In this document: piece by piece, positions 1 to 10,208 of the stretch
Layout of the letters: every line of letters starts with the position of its first letter
Numbering within the stretch: position 1 is the first letter of the stretch
From: Glandiceps talaboti
Lineage: Eukaryota > Hemichordata > Enteropneusta > Spengelidae
DNA: 64,000 bases
NCBI RefSeq assembly: GCF_964340395.1
Contig: NC_135550.1
Coordinates: 8,379,864-8,443,863 of the forward strand
Direction: 5' to 3'
Translations under genes and position numbers: made by a program
Notes under the pieces: model-generated
The model's input: only the letters and a program-made list of their open reading frames with translations
Databases searched by the model: none
What the model was told of the DNA's origin: nothing

Positions 1-81
1 TCCCAACTAGACACCCAAGGTAATGGACCCACCAAATATCGTGGCAATCAGTTCAGCGGTTTTTGACTTTAAGTTGTTTAC

Positions 82-84
82 ACA

Positions 85-152
<68 letters not shown>

Positions 153-172
153 GACAGACAGACAGACAGACG
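82..172. repeat. (CA)n followed by (CAGA)n microsatellite
   Basis: An almost pure CA run is followed directly by a short CAGA run. The open frames across it, with long His-Thr or Cys-Val runs, are products of the repeat and not genes. Confidence 0.95.
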
Positions 173-302
173 CCGGGCGATCCCTATAGCACTACTGAAC
201 CTCAGTTCAGTTGTGCTAAAAATTGCTATAAATGAGAGCACTCTGTCTCTGAAAACATTTAATTTTGCTATTATGATAGTAAATAAGTAATTGTAAACTT
301 AC

Positions 303-393
303 TGGTGTCCAACCTGTTGTAGTGTCCCATACCCATTGACCATACCTAGGCAGAGTTTGTGGTTCAGGTCCAAATCCACCAAATACATATAAT
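303..393 (-). CDS. KLHDC2: Kelch gene exon, third-blade region
   Basis: A 91-nt exon with an acceptor AG just above 393 and a GTAAGT donor just below 303. In the open frame it reads LYVFGGFGPEPQTLPRYGQW and ends at a phase-0 boundary. The FGGFG motif is the kelch diglycine strand. The position fits the segment after the second blade in KLHDC1/2. It needs an upstream exon that ends in phase 2. Confidence 0.75.
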
Positions 394-3300
394 CTACACA
401 GTCAAACAGTATGACAGTTACTATGACATACAGATATTTAGAGATATTAGAGATATTAGTATTACAATATGTAAAATTGTGTTTGCAGTATGATGTTACT
501 GCAGATAGCATAGAGTACTATATGTCTGTTTCCTTTGGGTATAGAAGTTGATGAATGGATGGATGGATGGATGGATGACTGACACACCCCAGGTAGTAGC
601 AATATTAGATGAATAATCATTTCATATACATAATTATTCATATCAATAAAATATACCATCTTGTCACTTAAATTGAAAGAGCTGAAATGCATTCAGCATT
701 TAGCAACAAAAGGCATAAATGAAGGTACTGCACACTTGAATAGTTACAAGTGTGTGTGAGTGTGTGACTGTGTGTGGGGGGGGGGGAGGGCGGGAGGGAT
801 GAATATGCATGGGAAAATATGTGTGCATGCATAAGTATGTTCTTTGCTTGACTTTTTGTAACTATTTATCTTCTGTATGTAAAATTATTACTAAATGACC
901 AACTGGGTGAGGAGATTCCTATTCATACCTATTTCTATAAATCCAACAAAGTTGAAGTTTCTACCGAAACTAATTTCTGTGAGACATGATACTTACCTGT
1001 TGGCAAAATACTGATGGGTAACCCGCATTAATTCCTCCAATCCATGCCAAGAAATTTTTGGCCCCGCCCCCTCCACCATACCTGGCTCCATATTTGGTTA
1101 GCTTAGTCTCCCGCCTAAGTGGCAGTTCGCGCATGCGTACTTGTGTCTTTTATCGCTCCAAAGAGGACAAAAATTTCACAAGGAGACTGTGGGGAAGGTG
1201 GGAGGGAGCTCAACAGGTAAGTATCATGTCTCACAGAAATTAGTTTCGGTAGAAACTTCAATTCTGTTCGACTATGATACTTACCTGTTGGCAAAATACT
1301 GATGGGTAAAAACCCGAATGTGTCAGACTGAAAGGAGGTGGGAGTCGACCACCGTATCCTATTAATTTCTAGTTGAAAATCTTTGATTTACAACTACCGA
1401 CTGCCCGACACTTAGACTGAAGCTTGCTAGCTTCCTGTGTCATATCCCTGATATAAAACTTATAAAGGAGTTTGGGGAGCGCCAGGTTCCTGTCTGTAGA
1501 ATCTGTGCTACCAGTACCCCTGAGAACAAAGCCCATGATGCCGAGAGAGCCCTGACTTCAGGTGCAGTGACTCTCTCTAACTTACAAGCAGAGCTGGAAC
1601 TTACTTGTAAGCCCACTTGACAGTTTCTACCAGCCATCTGGGTCAGAGATGGGATGAAGTGGTTCAAAGGGGGCTCTCTCAGTGCTCTAAGAACTAAGAA
1701 TAAACTCCACTGAGGTAGTGGCGTTTGTTTAGGAGGGTGTTGAATAAGAAAATATCTTATTCTGACCAAACTCTGGTCCCCCGATGCTTCTGACTATATT
1801 GGCTATCGTCGTGCGATACACCATAATAGTCTTAATTGCATACCTCTTCTCCTCAAACAGAAAAAAAAAAAAAAGAGAAAAACTGCTACTGTCTGGGGAG
1901 ATGGATCGAGAGGATCCTTCTGCCCTCTACGACACCAATCAGAGAATCTTTTCCACTTTTCTCCATAGGAATGGAGGGTGCTGTCTTTGTGTTCTGGCAA
2001 TGACTGAGGCAGCTTGTTCAGAAAAAATCCCTGTGAACGGAGGGATCGTTCGATAATCTGAACGCGTGAAGGTGGAACAAGCTCGGGTTGGGGTGAACAA
2101 TGCCACTTCCCTGCGATAGGTTTTCTTGATCTGGGAGAGCTACTGGAAAGTCTACCAGAAGGAATAGCAATACTGGGAACCAACCTCGGTTTGGCCACAG
2201 AGGCACTACAAGAATGACTGAGGAACTCTCCTCTTGGATTTTCCTCAGTACAATTGGAAGAAGTGCAAAGGGGGGAAATGCGTACGCGCTCAGTCCTTTC
2301 CAAGACATTGGCAGAGCGTCTGTTGCCATTGCTCTCGGATCTGGAATCGGAGACACAAAGAGAGGCAGTTTTCTGTTCATGTAAGGTGGTGAACAGATCT
2401 ACAGTCAGTTCTCCCCAATGCAGAAACAGACGGTGAGCAATCTTGACAGGAATTGCCCACCCTGTAGAAAGAACTCTCTTGCGACGCGATAGAGCGTCTG
2501 TAATGCTGTTCAGTTTCCCCGGCACATGGCGTGCTGACAGAAGAATCATTCGGTCTATGCACCGCAACATCAGTTCCCATAAGAGGTAACATAGTGTTGG
2601 AGACCTGGTTCCTCCTAGCTTGTTTATGTACGCCATTACGGTGGTATTGTCCGAGTGGACTAGAACACTGCGCCCTGTCACTAGCAGCTCAAAGTCTTGC
2701 AGAGCTAGGAAAAAAACAGCCTTTAGCTCTAGCCAATTGATGTGGTGAGAGCTGTCTTAGGGGTTCCAGACACCTGCTGTCATCTGACTGTCTAGGTGAC
2801 CTCCCAAGCCCTCTTGTGACGCATCCATGTACAGGGACAGATCCGTGTGACTGTACAAAATGGACTTGCCTTTTAGAAGGTTGCTCTGGATCGCCAATGG
2901 GCGAGAAGATACAACTGAATTGGCCTGATCCGAGTCTGGCCCATTGCACTATATCGATCAAGGAAACCATTAAGCCCAGGAGAGACAGAAAATGTTTCGC
3001 TGTTATCTGTCTCAGTGGCCATAGGTTCTGAATGACTGAGAGTAACTTGTCTATCCGTTCTTGGATAGGGCAAGCTACTCCCTTTTGTGTAATTAATCTC
3101 ATTCCCACGAATACTGTATCTTGACTTGGGATGAGAGCTGACTTGTAACTGGGGATAAAACCCAGAGAAAGGATTAATAACAATATTTGTTGAATCCGTT
3201 CGAATAATACCTCCCTTTGTGCATCCCGTATCAACCAATAGTCGAGATAGGGATGCAAAAAGGGTGGCCCGTCGGTGTAACCAGGCTACTGGTGCCGCTA

Positions 3301-6300
3301 CCACCCGGGTGAACACCCAGGGAGCAGTGGCTAGCCTAAACGGGAGTGCTGTGTACTCGAATTGCCAAGTGGAGAGTCAGAAGTGCTGCTGCGAGTCAGA
3401 GCCCGATTCTTTAAAACTGCTCTTGCTAAAGAAGGGCTTGTCGGGACCAGGCTTGCCTCTACCCCGTTGACTACGCAGTTTACCACGTGGACGTCCTCTG
3501 CTAGACTGTCCAGATTTACTCCTGTTGCCTTGGAAATTTCTGTTTGCAGGCACCGTATTAGTACTTGTACGGTTATCCTTAGGGCTTGCTGGAGTGGAGG
3601 TTGTTCGTGGTGACTCCCACATTAACCGTTCTCTCCGCTTTGCTTCGCTGGCCCGCTGGGCCAGGGAAGTCAAATTACCAGCAAACAGTGAGGAAGTGGA
3701 AAACGAGGAGCCTCTAGCTTCCTGTTTCAGTTCCTGTGTTAACGAGATAGACTCTCGTTTCAGGAAGGCATCCCTCTCCATCAAAATAAGTGCTGCCCGT
3801 CCTCTCGCTGAAGATTCGGAGACATGGTAGAGGCCTTTCATTGCAATGCGCAATAGCCTGAGAACCTTAGGCATCTCCGGGGTTTCTTGCTGTAGTTCAG
3901 ATGTTGCTACGGCTAGAAACCAATCCATGACGGAACATGCACGAATACTTTCTGCGTGCATCTCCCCTAACTGCTTTAACTGAGTGCCGGGGATAGACAC
4001 GGAGTTGAAAGTTTTGGCTTTGGCGTCCACAGCCTCGGCATCAGTGTCTAGGCTGGGGTAACCAATCCATGGGTCGGTTGTGTGAGTCTTGTATGCACGA
4101 GACCGACTTTTTAACCATGGAAAATGACCAGGTTTTAATGCAGCAGCTTTATTGCCCTCGCCTAAAACCTCTGACGTTATTTTATCCAGTTGACCTGAGT
4201 ACATGGAAGAAAGTGGAAGAGTAGACGGTTCCTTGACCGGTTGAGACTTTTCCATTTCTTCAAAAGCCATGTAAAACTCCGACTTCATAGTGGGAGCTGG
4301 TGGAGGCTTAGGACAACGGTCTGGATACCGATTGTAAACCCATTGAATGCACTCGTGGAAGGAGAACTCCTCATCACGAGTAGGGGAAGTTGAACGCAAA
4401 GTGCCCACTACACTGGGGGTATCTGGTTCATTTCCCCCAAAGGAGGCATCACTGGGAGCCTTTAATGACATTTCGTCTATGTCTCTCCTGGCTCGACGCT
4501 TAGGTCGAACTGGGGAGACCTCCTGCCGACTGGGTACACGCCTGGGTGACCTCTCACTGGAGTACCGATCAAAACGTTCAGAAGAACACGACCTCGAACG
4601 TTTACTCTCACTCGACTTGGAGGACGAAGAAGATTTCGAACGTGAACGGAAACTCCGCCCTCTAGGGACCGGAGACCGTTGGTTCGAAGGGGACCTGTCT
4701 CTTGACCTCTGCGTTCTGAAACGTGTGCGAGAACGAGAGGGAGAATCCCTGGTAGGAGGCATGAAATCATGCTGTGTTCTCCTAGTAGTAGGCCTTGAAC
4801 CCTCATCCCTGTAATAAGCAGGGAGGGATGGCCAGGGGTACTGCCAATACTGTTGTGGCCAACCAACCTGAGGATTAAAAACACCCCATGGTGTCTCAGG
4901 AGGCAAACCAAAGTCACCAGAAAATTGCTGTGGATCAGAAAAAGCACCACCAGTAGGCATTGGCATGAACTGGGGATTCCGAAATTCAGCTCTGGTCTGA
5001 GGGGGATAAACCCTCGCACCCCTATACAAAGTGGAATCGTCCAGACCACGCTGTATTCTCTGCCCAGCAGACAACGTTGGTCTAGAACTGACATCACTAG
5101 AATTGGCAATTTGAGGACGATTCATACTCTGATCGACCCTCGAAAAATTACCCAGATTGGTATGTAAACCAGTCTGCGTACCCTCAATACAATCAGTCCG
5201 ATTAGCTGGCGAGCCTGAGACTGGAAAGCGAGGAGGTACGTGGGTAGTAGCTACACCAGGCCCGGTTACGTCAGTACAGGAGATCTCTCGACCGACTGAA
5301 CGAGTTGGACCAGCGTTCGACTCGGAAATACTCGTAGCCTTATGACGATTAGAATCACAGTGCTGTGACGACTCGTCAAGTACACTCAACCCTTCCCCCA
5401 GGGGAGAGGGAGAAGTGACCGCTACTCGAGGAACGTTACTAGGGGGTGATAGCTGTATAGTGTCTACGGTCGTCGAGCCCTCTCCGAGAGAGGACCGCAT
5501 ACCACTAGCACTACTACCCAGTTCGTCCTGAAAAGGACGGTTTAAAACAACAGAACTAGAAGAAAGCTTACCTGACTTCGGTTCCGCTGTGACAGAAGAA
5601 CTTACCGTTAAAGTCGAAGACCGTACACTCGCAGGAGTAGTGACAGAAGCACTCGGCTTAGATGACCGTTGTTTGTCTGACTGTTTACCTAGTTTACGCC
5701 AATTTTCATCGGACCAACTAGAACAAACTTCACAGGGTTTGGACTGCGAACACGTTCGACAAGACAGACAAACAGAATGACAATCCTGCTTAGGCATGTC
5801 ATGACCACACACACCTCTCTTCTTAGGTTTAGTCATGACGAAACGAATGACTGAAAAAACAACAACACGGTAAGGCAATGACGTCCGTATATAAGGGACG
5901 TCTGCACGGAGAAGAAAAACACACAACAAATCTCAATCGCAAAGAGAGAGACAATAAATCGACACTTAGCTGTAATCCTAGGATCTTTAGGGTAACCAAA
6001 GAGCCAACCAAGTGGAAAAACCAGTGTGTATAATGGAATTGGAGGTAGGTACTTGAAGACGAAAGCAATATCCGTCTACACACTTGTACGCCATGCGATA
6101 AAAGACACAAGTACGCATGCGCGAACTGCCACTTAGGCGGGAGACTAAGCTAACCAAATATGGAGCCAGGTATGGTGGAGGGGGCGGGGCCAAAAATTTC
6201 TTGGCATGGATTGGAGGAATTAATGCGGGTTACCCATCAGTATTTTGCCAACAGGTAAGTATCATAGTCGAACAGAATGCTTTATCTCTTGGACTTGGAC

Positions 6301-6392
6301 TATCACCTTGTGTTTCAATTTTTTTCCACCTTTTCTTTCTCAGATCTAGTCGATATAACTACAAACAAACATAAGGACATGGTAAGAACACA

Positions 6393-6454
<62 letters not shown>

Positions 6455-6584
6455 CATGCGAGTGTGTGTATGTATGTATGTATGTATGTATGTATGTATG
6501 TATGTATGTATGTATGTATGTGAGTGTGTGTATGTATGTATGTGAGTGTATGTGTGTGTATGTATGTATGTATGTATGTATGTA

Positions 6585-6638
<54 letters not shown>

Positions 6639-9444
6639 AATGACAATATGAGAGAAATTGAACAGTACAGAAAATAGTTAAAATTCTTTAAAGGAACAGA
6701 AGAATTAGAAAAAAGACAAATTTTCATGATTAATGAGTCTTAACTCTTATGAAGTGATATTTATTATTTTATGTCATTTATCATTAATTTTATTGTGGCA
6801 AACATAGAAGAAATTTATATGGTACATCTAGACAAAGTAAAACAATTCTTGACCAGTACACTAGTCAGTCAGCTCTACCAACAGAGGTAGATCACAGGCA
6901 CTTGTCACAGTGTCGTTACTTTGGCTGAAAACATGTTTGATCACTAAATGACAAGATATTTCTTGCCATAGCTGTCAAGTTATATTGATATGCAGTTTAA
7001 AGGCTCACTTTGGATTAGGATTAACACTTAGGTGTGAAACACAGTTGTTTGACAGAACTAAAGAAAGATTTATTTGGCTCAGAACAAAATGATGATCCTA
7101 TGTAATCCTTGTAATCCTTATGTCTCTACTGATAGGATAACACTAAAGTGATGACTTGGGATTGAAACACTGGCCTTTAAACTCTTCTTCTGTATGATAG
7201 AATCAATCATACCCACTATGATCAACTCTTACCTGATTTGAATTGATGTCATGGAAACCACCAAACAAATAGAGGTATTGATTAACATTGGCAGCACAGC
7301 CTCCTGATGTCCCAGGTGGCACTGTACCATCTGCTAGATCTAATTTCCTGTTGATGTACAACCAATCAAACCAAAAATTTTTTACATGTATCTATTTCTG
7401 ATCAATATATGACAGACACTGAAAAAAAATGTCTCTATCCTTTACTATTTGGTGACACGCAAGAAAATCTAGTTTTTATCATTTTACTCCATAACACACA
7501 ATTTTGTCTTTCCTTAGATGGCACACTGGTGATTTGACAGGCTGCTAAGTCAATAGCTAGGATGTATGTCACATTACTCAGTGCATACAACCTTTACAAA
7601 ATTAAATACAACTGTTGACATCAGACCGTGGACAAACGGAACCTGTTACAAACAGGGAAAGTAAACAAATGAATTGGATTAATTAACTCCTAGGAGTCTG
7701 ATAAGTATAGACCCTACACAAAAGGGTCTATGGATTAAGATGACACTCATGCATAATGTTAGATGACTTTAAACCAATTACCATGTAACACACTCACAGA
7801 GCTCATAGAGCACCTCTGAAACTGCCATTTTAGAGAGTATTACAGACTTTTTATCTCCTAATGTTTGACTACGACATTATGAATATACAGGAAGCAAATC
7901 TGTCAGTGTCACTGTATTTAAATAATTGCATTTGAGGACTGTATTCGTGAAAATGTTGGCTTCATACACATTGGAAAGTGTAGAGACAATGACATGAGAT
8001 TTAAAATTGACCATTTTAGAACAAATATCTTCCAATAATTGACAAAAACATATTTGAAAGCTTGGCTGGAAATAAAACTTGTTCCACAAGAAGTTAAAAG
8101 TAAAGGTATTTGTCAAACTAAAGTAACCATACATGTCAGTGTTTTTTTCCTAAGGTTTGGGCACCCTGAGAAATCTGATAAAATTTTGGTGGAGAATCCC
8201 AGTAAAATAATTGGGGGAACTCAGGTAGATTATTCCTTCTTGTGTTTACATGTATTTGTGTGCATCATATAATTAAATGTTATTCCCAAATATTTTTCTT
8301 TGTTTAGCCAAGAAAAATACGAGTGACCTATTCGGTCTTTGTCACTGAGTCACTAGATGAGTAGTGACAACACTTTGGTTAGGAGTATTTTTATTGGAGA
8401 ATAACATATTTATAATATCAGTAATATCAAAGAAGAATTGGGGAAAGTAATGGCTATTTCGAACGTTTTGAGTCATATCTGGAACACAGCAGAACCAGTG
8501 ATGTAGACGCGCATTGTAGTAACGTAGAACGAACAGGGTATATAATCCATATAATGACAATATCTGGGCTTGTACGTGGTATAAAATGCTATATCAGGGA
8601 TAAGATAATAAATATGAAAATTCTCACCATTTCTCAGCTTCTATGCTATAAGACCAGAGTTCATGGGGTGAATGGTAGCGTTCTTCACTGAATGGTCCTC
8701 CTGGTACATCCTAGTATACAAACATATTCTACATCTATTTACAATATTCATTCCCAAAAGACAGCAGAATAATAATGTTAGAAAAAAAAAGGAGAAAAGA
8801 TGTTTATGTTACCAGAAATTCAAATCTACCTTCATTGCAATTTCATACAAATTCTGATGTTGATCTGTGGCACTTATCTCAAAGTGTGTACATCTATTGA
8901 GATTTGATCGAAAATACTAGTATTCCACAGGCAGGTAAATGAAATAATACAAGGTTATCACACAAACTTGGTAATTTTCAACAAGCTTTCAATTTATCCT
9001 GGTTGATGATCCTTTCCAGACTGATTATTTAATAGTAGAGCTGATCTAACATTGAATATTGTATACCAGGTAGAGGCAAGCCAGTGTGTGGGCCCAGTGT
9101 GTGGGGAGAAATTTCTCCATTTTTATAACTACTGTATACAAAGAGATAACCTATGTATTCAATGGAGTGGCATTCAAAATTAATGCTTCAATTTTCACCA
9201 AATGGAACTGATTTTATTTTTAATGGCAAGCATATTAAACTAAGAGATGACAACAATCCAAATTCAAAGCAATTGGATCCAATTTCGAATGCAATGTCAG
9301 AAAGCAAGGTAGTTACTGTAGTAGACTTACCATATATCCACCCCAAACATACAGATTGTCGCCATACTGACATGACACATGTCCACTTCTTGGAGCAGGC
9401 AATATAGCACCCTGTACACTGGGTATATTGTTTGTTTCACTCAT
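303..9444 (-). CDS. KLHDC2: KLHDC1/KLHDC2-like kelch protein, 5' part of gene
   Basis: Kelch beta-propeller protein of the KLHDC1/2 group. In that family these are substrate receptors of CUL2 or CUL5 RING ligases that bind C-terminal degrons. Exons on the minus strand: 9444-9331, 8710-8628, 7347-7233 and 393-303. The first three join in frame (phases 0, 2, 0) at GT-AG sites and give a 104-residue N-terminus. It contains RSGHVSCQYGDNLYVWGGY, a motif ending HELWSYSIEAEKW, then PPGTSGGCAANVNQYLYLFGG, in the order and spacing of the first two KLHDC2 blades. The exon at 393-303 adds LYVFGGFG. The exon expected between 7233 and 393, about 120 nt entering in phase 0 and leaving in phase 2, was not found. 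A DIRS-like element occupies most of that intron. The start is the first ATG after a likely acceptor at 9459. The 3' end lies beyond base 1. KLHDC1 and KLHDC2 cannot be told apart here. Confidence 0.85.
394..951. other. Intron of kelch gene, distal part
   Basis: AT-rich intron sequence with an ATGG microsatellite near 547-576 and a TG/poly-G tract near 751-790. No exon was recognised here, although one kelch exon is expected somewhere between 394 and 7232. Confidence 0.6.
986..1156 (+). repeat. DIRS left inverted terminal repeat
   Basis: The reverse complement of 6095-6265 over 171 bp, with no mismatch seen on reading. It contains a GC-rich stretch, GGCCCCGCCCCCTCC, which resembles an Sp1-type promoter site, and on the minus strand an outward-facing CAGGTAAGT. 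Confidence 0.95.
1211..1309. repeat. DIRS internal complementary region
   Basis: Bases 1211-1261 are the reverse complement of the left end (952-1002). Bases 1262-1309 are the reverse complement of the right end (6230-6277). Together they equal the complement of the joint formed when the two element ends meet, which is how the internal complementary region of DIRS1 is thought to template circle formation. Confidence 0.93.
1380..3364 (-). pseudogene. DIRS pol remnant: RT C-terminal half, RNase H, tyrosine recombinase
   Basis: Reading down the minus strand, FEYTALPFRLATAPWVFTRVV begins about 13 bases after the gag stop. This is the middle of the RT, so its N-terminal half is missing. A frameshift precedes HPYLDYWLI, where the usual YLDD catalytic motif reads YLDY. 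RNase H follows, with SLYMDASQEG, an in-frame stop after GVWNP, then HINWLELKA and HSDNTTVMAYINKLGG. The recombinase N-terminal domain ends in a poly-T frameshift near 1861-1874. Its C-terminal part reads EVRALSASWA (with Pro where the usual box has His) and then a tail related to FISFYIRD, broken by a one-base deletion. The central recombinase segment with the first catalytic Arg also seems deleted. It cannot encode working enzymes. Confidence 0.88.
3377..5836 (-). CDS. DIRS gag-like protein, 819 aa, SR-rich
   Basis: An uninterrupted frame whose first good ATG is at 5836; the frame runs open a little further upstream without an ATG. Residues 10-41 form a Cys/His cluster (C10, H12, C19, C23, C26, C29, C35, C38, then W41) typical of the N-terminus of DIRS-type Gag. 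The middle is low complexity, then about residues 360-460 are very rich in Arg-Ser pairs, like the RS domains of splicing factors. The C-terminal third is more ordered, and the end is Gly/Arg-rich, as in RNA-binding tails. Family role: packaging of element RNA. This is the only intact gene of the element. The adjoining pol starts mid-domain only about 13 bases past the stop, so an internal deletion probably joined them. Confidence 0.85.
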   Translation of the reverse strand: MTKPKKRGVCGHDMPKQDCHSVCLSCRTCSQSKPCEVCSSWSDENWRKLGKQSDKQRSSKPSASVTTPASVRSSTLTVSSSVTAEPKSGKLSSSSVVLNRPFQDELGSSASGMRSSLGEGSTTVDTIQLSPPSNVPRVAVTSPSPLGEGLSVLDESSQHCDSNRHKATSISESNAGPTRSVGREISCTDVTGPGVATTHVPPRFPVSGSPANRTDCIEGTQTGLHTNLGNFSRVDQSMNRPQIANSSDVSSRPTLSAGQRIQRGLDDSTLYRGARVYPPQTRAEFRNPQFMPMPTGGAFSDPQQFSGDFGLPPETPWGVFNPQVGWPQQYWQYPWPSLPAYYRDEGSRPTTRRTQHDFMPPTRDSPSRSRTRFRTQRSRDRSPSNQRSPVPRGRSFRSRSKSSSSSKSSESKRSRSCSSERFDRYSSERSPRRVPSRQEVSPVRPKRRARRDIDEMSLKAPSDASFGGNEPDTPSVVGTLRSTSPTRDEEFSFHECIQWVYNRYPDRCPKPPPAPTMKSEFYMAFEEMEKSQPVKEPSTLPLSSMYSGQLDKITSEVLGEGNKAAALKPGHFPWLKSRSRAYKTHTTDPWIGYPSLDTDAEAVDAKAKTFNSVSIPGTQLKQLGEMHAESIRACSVMDWFLAVATSELQQETPEMPKVLRLLRIAMKGLYHVSESSARGRAALILMERDAFLKRESISLTQELKQEARGSSFSTSSLFAGNLTSLAQRASEAKRRERLMWESPRTTSTPASPKDNRTSTNTVPANRNFQGNRSKSGQSSRGRPRGKLRSQRGRGKPGPDKPFFSKSSFKESGSDSQQHF
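6095..6265 (-). repeat. DIRS right inverted terminal repeat
   Basis: The partner of 986-1156. It lies upstream of gag on the coding strand and so should hold the element promoter. On the plus strand it ends in CAGGTAAGTAT, a consensus splice donor that points out of the element. Confidence 0.95.
6393..6634. repeat. (TG)n-(TGTA)n-(TG)n compound microsatellite
   Basis: About 60 bp of TG, then TGTA/TGAG units, then about 45 bp of TG. It lies about 115 bp outside the right end of the DIRS element. Open frames over it are repeat artefacts. Confidence 0.95.
6996..7182 (+). mobile_element. MITE of a dispersed family (TTTAAAGGC ends), copy 1
   Basis: Begins TTTAAAGGCTCACTTTGG and ends CACTGGCCTTTAAA, giving short terminal inverted repeats. 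The interior, with GATCCTATGTAATCC and GATAACACTAAAGTGATG, recurs near 16690, 22540, 28540, 50330 and, inverted, 62640. No coding capacity. Confidence 0.7.
7233..7347 (-). CDS. KLHDC2: Kelch gene exon 3
   Basis: A 115-nt exon with a CAG acceptor above 7347 and a GTAAGA donor below 7233. It starts by completing the Trp codon of exon 2 and encodes residues 66-104, including PPGTSGGCAA and YLYLFGGFH, a kelch strand nearly identical in layout to the second KLHDC2 blade. It ends in phase 0. Confidence 0.9.
7348..8627. other. Intron between kelch exons 2 and 3
   Basis: No exon seen. It contains a short hairpin at about 7704-7731 (TAGACCCT paired with AGGGTCTA), found again near 30404, and a dispersed repeat at 8278-8540. 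Confidence 0.6.
8278..8540 (+). repeat. Dispersed repeat, copy 1 (partner 44835-45090)
   Basis: TTATTCCCAAATATTTTTCTT followed by a GTCACTGAGTCACTAGATGAG block and AGTAATATCAAAGAAGAAT match 44835-45090 in the same order, with moderate divergence. It is non-coding. The class is unknown. Confidence 0.65.
8628..8710 (-). CDS. KLHDC2: Kelch gene exon 2
   Basis: An 83-nt exon with a CTAG acceptor and a GTGAGA donor. It encodes residues 39-66 with HELWSYSIEAEKW, matching the end of the first kelch blade in KLHDC2 (where it is EELWIYNMETGRW). Phase 0 in, phase 2 out. Confidence 0.88.
9331..9444 (-). CDS. KLHDC2: Kelch gene exon 1, start codon
   Basis: Encodes residues 1-38, beginning MSETNNIPSV and running into RSGHVSCQYG and LYVWGGYM. 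The donor is GTAAGT. An AG acceptor just above 9458 suggests a separate 5'-untranslated exon. One candidate ends at 10655 with AAG|GTAAGG. Confidence 0.88.
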
Positions 9445-10208
9445 ATCAGCTTTCTAAACTGTACACTTTACAGTGAAGTTCATTAATAAGTACACACTTA
9501 GCAGGAAGCACGCCATATAACAGTGTAGTTCTTCATTCTCCGAATATTAAACTCACAATTATTTCTGAAGAAAAAAATGTAAAGTTCATTCTTCTTGTCA
9601 ATTCATGATTATGAGTATAATTCTAAACTGGAGAAACAATAGCTTTTTGAATTTAGTGGTGTTACTAATACTGTAGAGTAGTATTTGACTTCACATTCCA
9701 CAGGAATGTGAATCAATCGATATTATTGTTTCATGATATAAAACTAAATACATGTAATGACATATTGGCTCTGTAAAACATCTATTCCACAGGCCATGTT
9801 GAACAATACATTACTGTATTCAACTTCTGCCTTTTTGGTGGGACCATGGGCACTTGGCACACGGCACAGGAGATGAGAGAAATGAAAAATAAAGAATAAA
9901 TACATATAATTTCTTTATAATTTTTTTTTTATTTCTCTCAAATCTCCTGCGCAATGGAAAATAGTTTAAGAAAGTTCTAGAGTAGAACTTCTACATGTTC
10001 TACACATACATATATACATATACAAATAGACCTCTTATTTTTACTTTTCTTTTATTTATTACATGTAAAATGATAAAAAAACAGAGCTCTGATTTTTTTA
10101 AAAAGTTCTTTGTATGTAGACATACCTAAGTCAAAGACTTTCTTAAATATTTTTCATTTCTATCAGATCTCCTGTGCCAAGTTTGAACCTCAAACCCGTG
10201 GGGTGAGA

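Larger units (their letters stand above)
952..6277 (-). mobile_element. DIRS1-like tyrosine-recombinase retrotransposon, complete ends, decayed pol
   Basis: A 5326-bp element whose genes read on the minus strand. It has 171-bp inverted terminal repeats (986-1156 and 6095-6265) that look identical, plus unmatched outer extensions of 34 bp (952-985) and 12 bp (6266-6277). An internal complementary region lies near its 3' end (1211-1309). Gag is intact. The reverse transcriptase, RNase H and tyrosine recombinase are recognisable but broken. ITRs plus an internal complementary region plus a recombinase in place of an integrase define DIRS elements. No target duplication is expected, and none is seen. 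The matching ITRs suggest recent insertion, despite the damaged pol, so the copy probably moved with proteins supplied by another element. It lies within an intron of the kelch gene and in the same orientation as that gene. Confidence 0.92.
6278..7232. other. Intron of kelch gene, proximal part
   Basis: Holds the TG/TGTA microsatellite (6393-6634) and one copy of a dispersed MITE (6996-7182). No exon was recognised. Confidence 0.6.

Noticed and set aside
1-60. Minus-strand IFGGS sequence that could be a further kelch exon.
   Set aside because: The frame stops within 10 codons, and no splice sites frame it.
6277-6727. Frames of about 120 aa on both strands, rich in Cys-Val or His-Thr.
   Set aside because: Translated TG/CA microsatellite.
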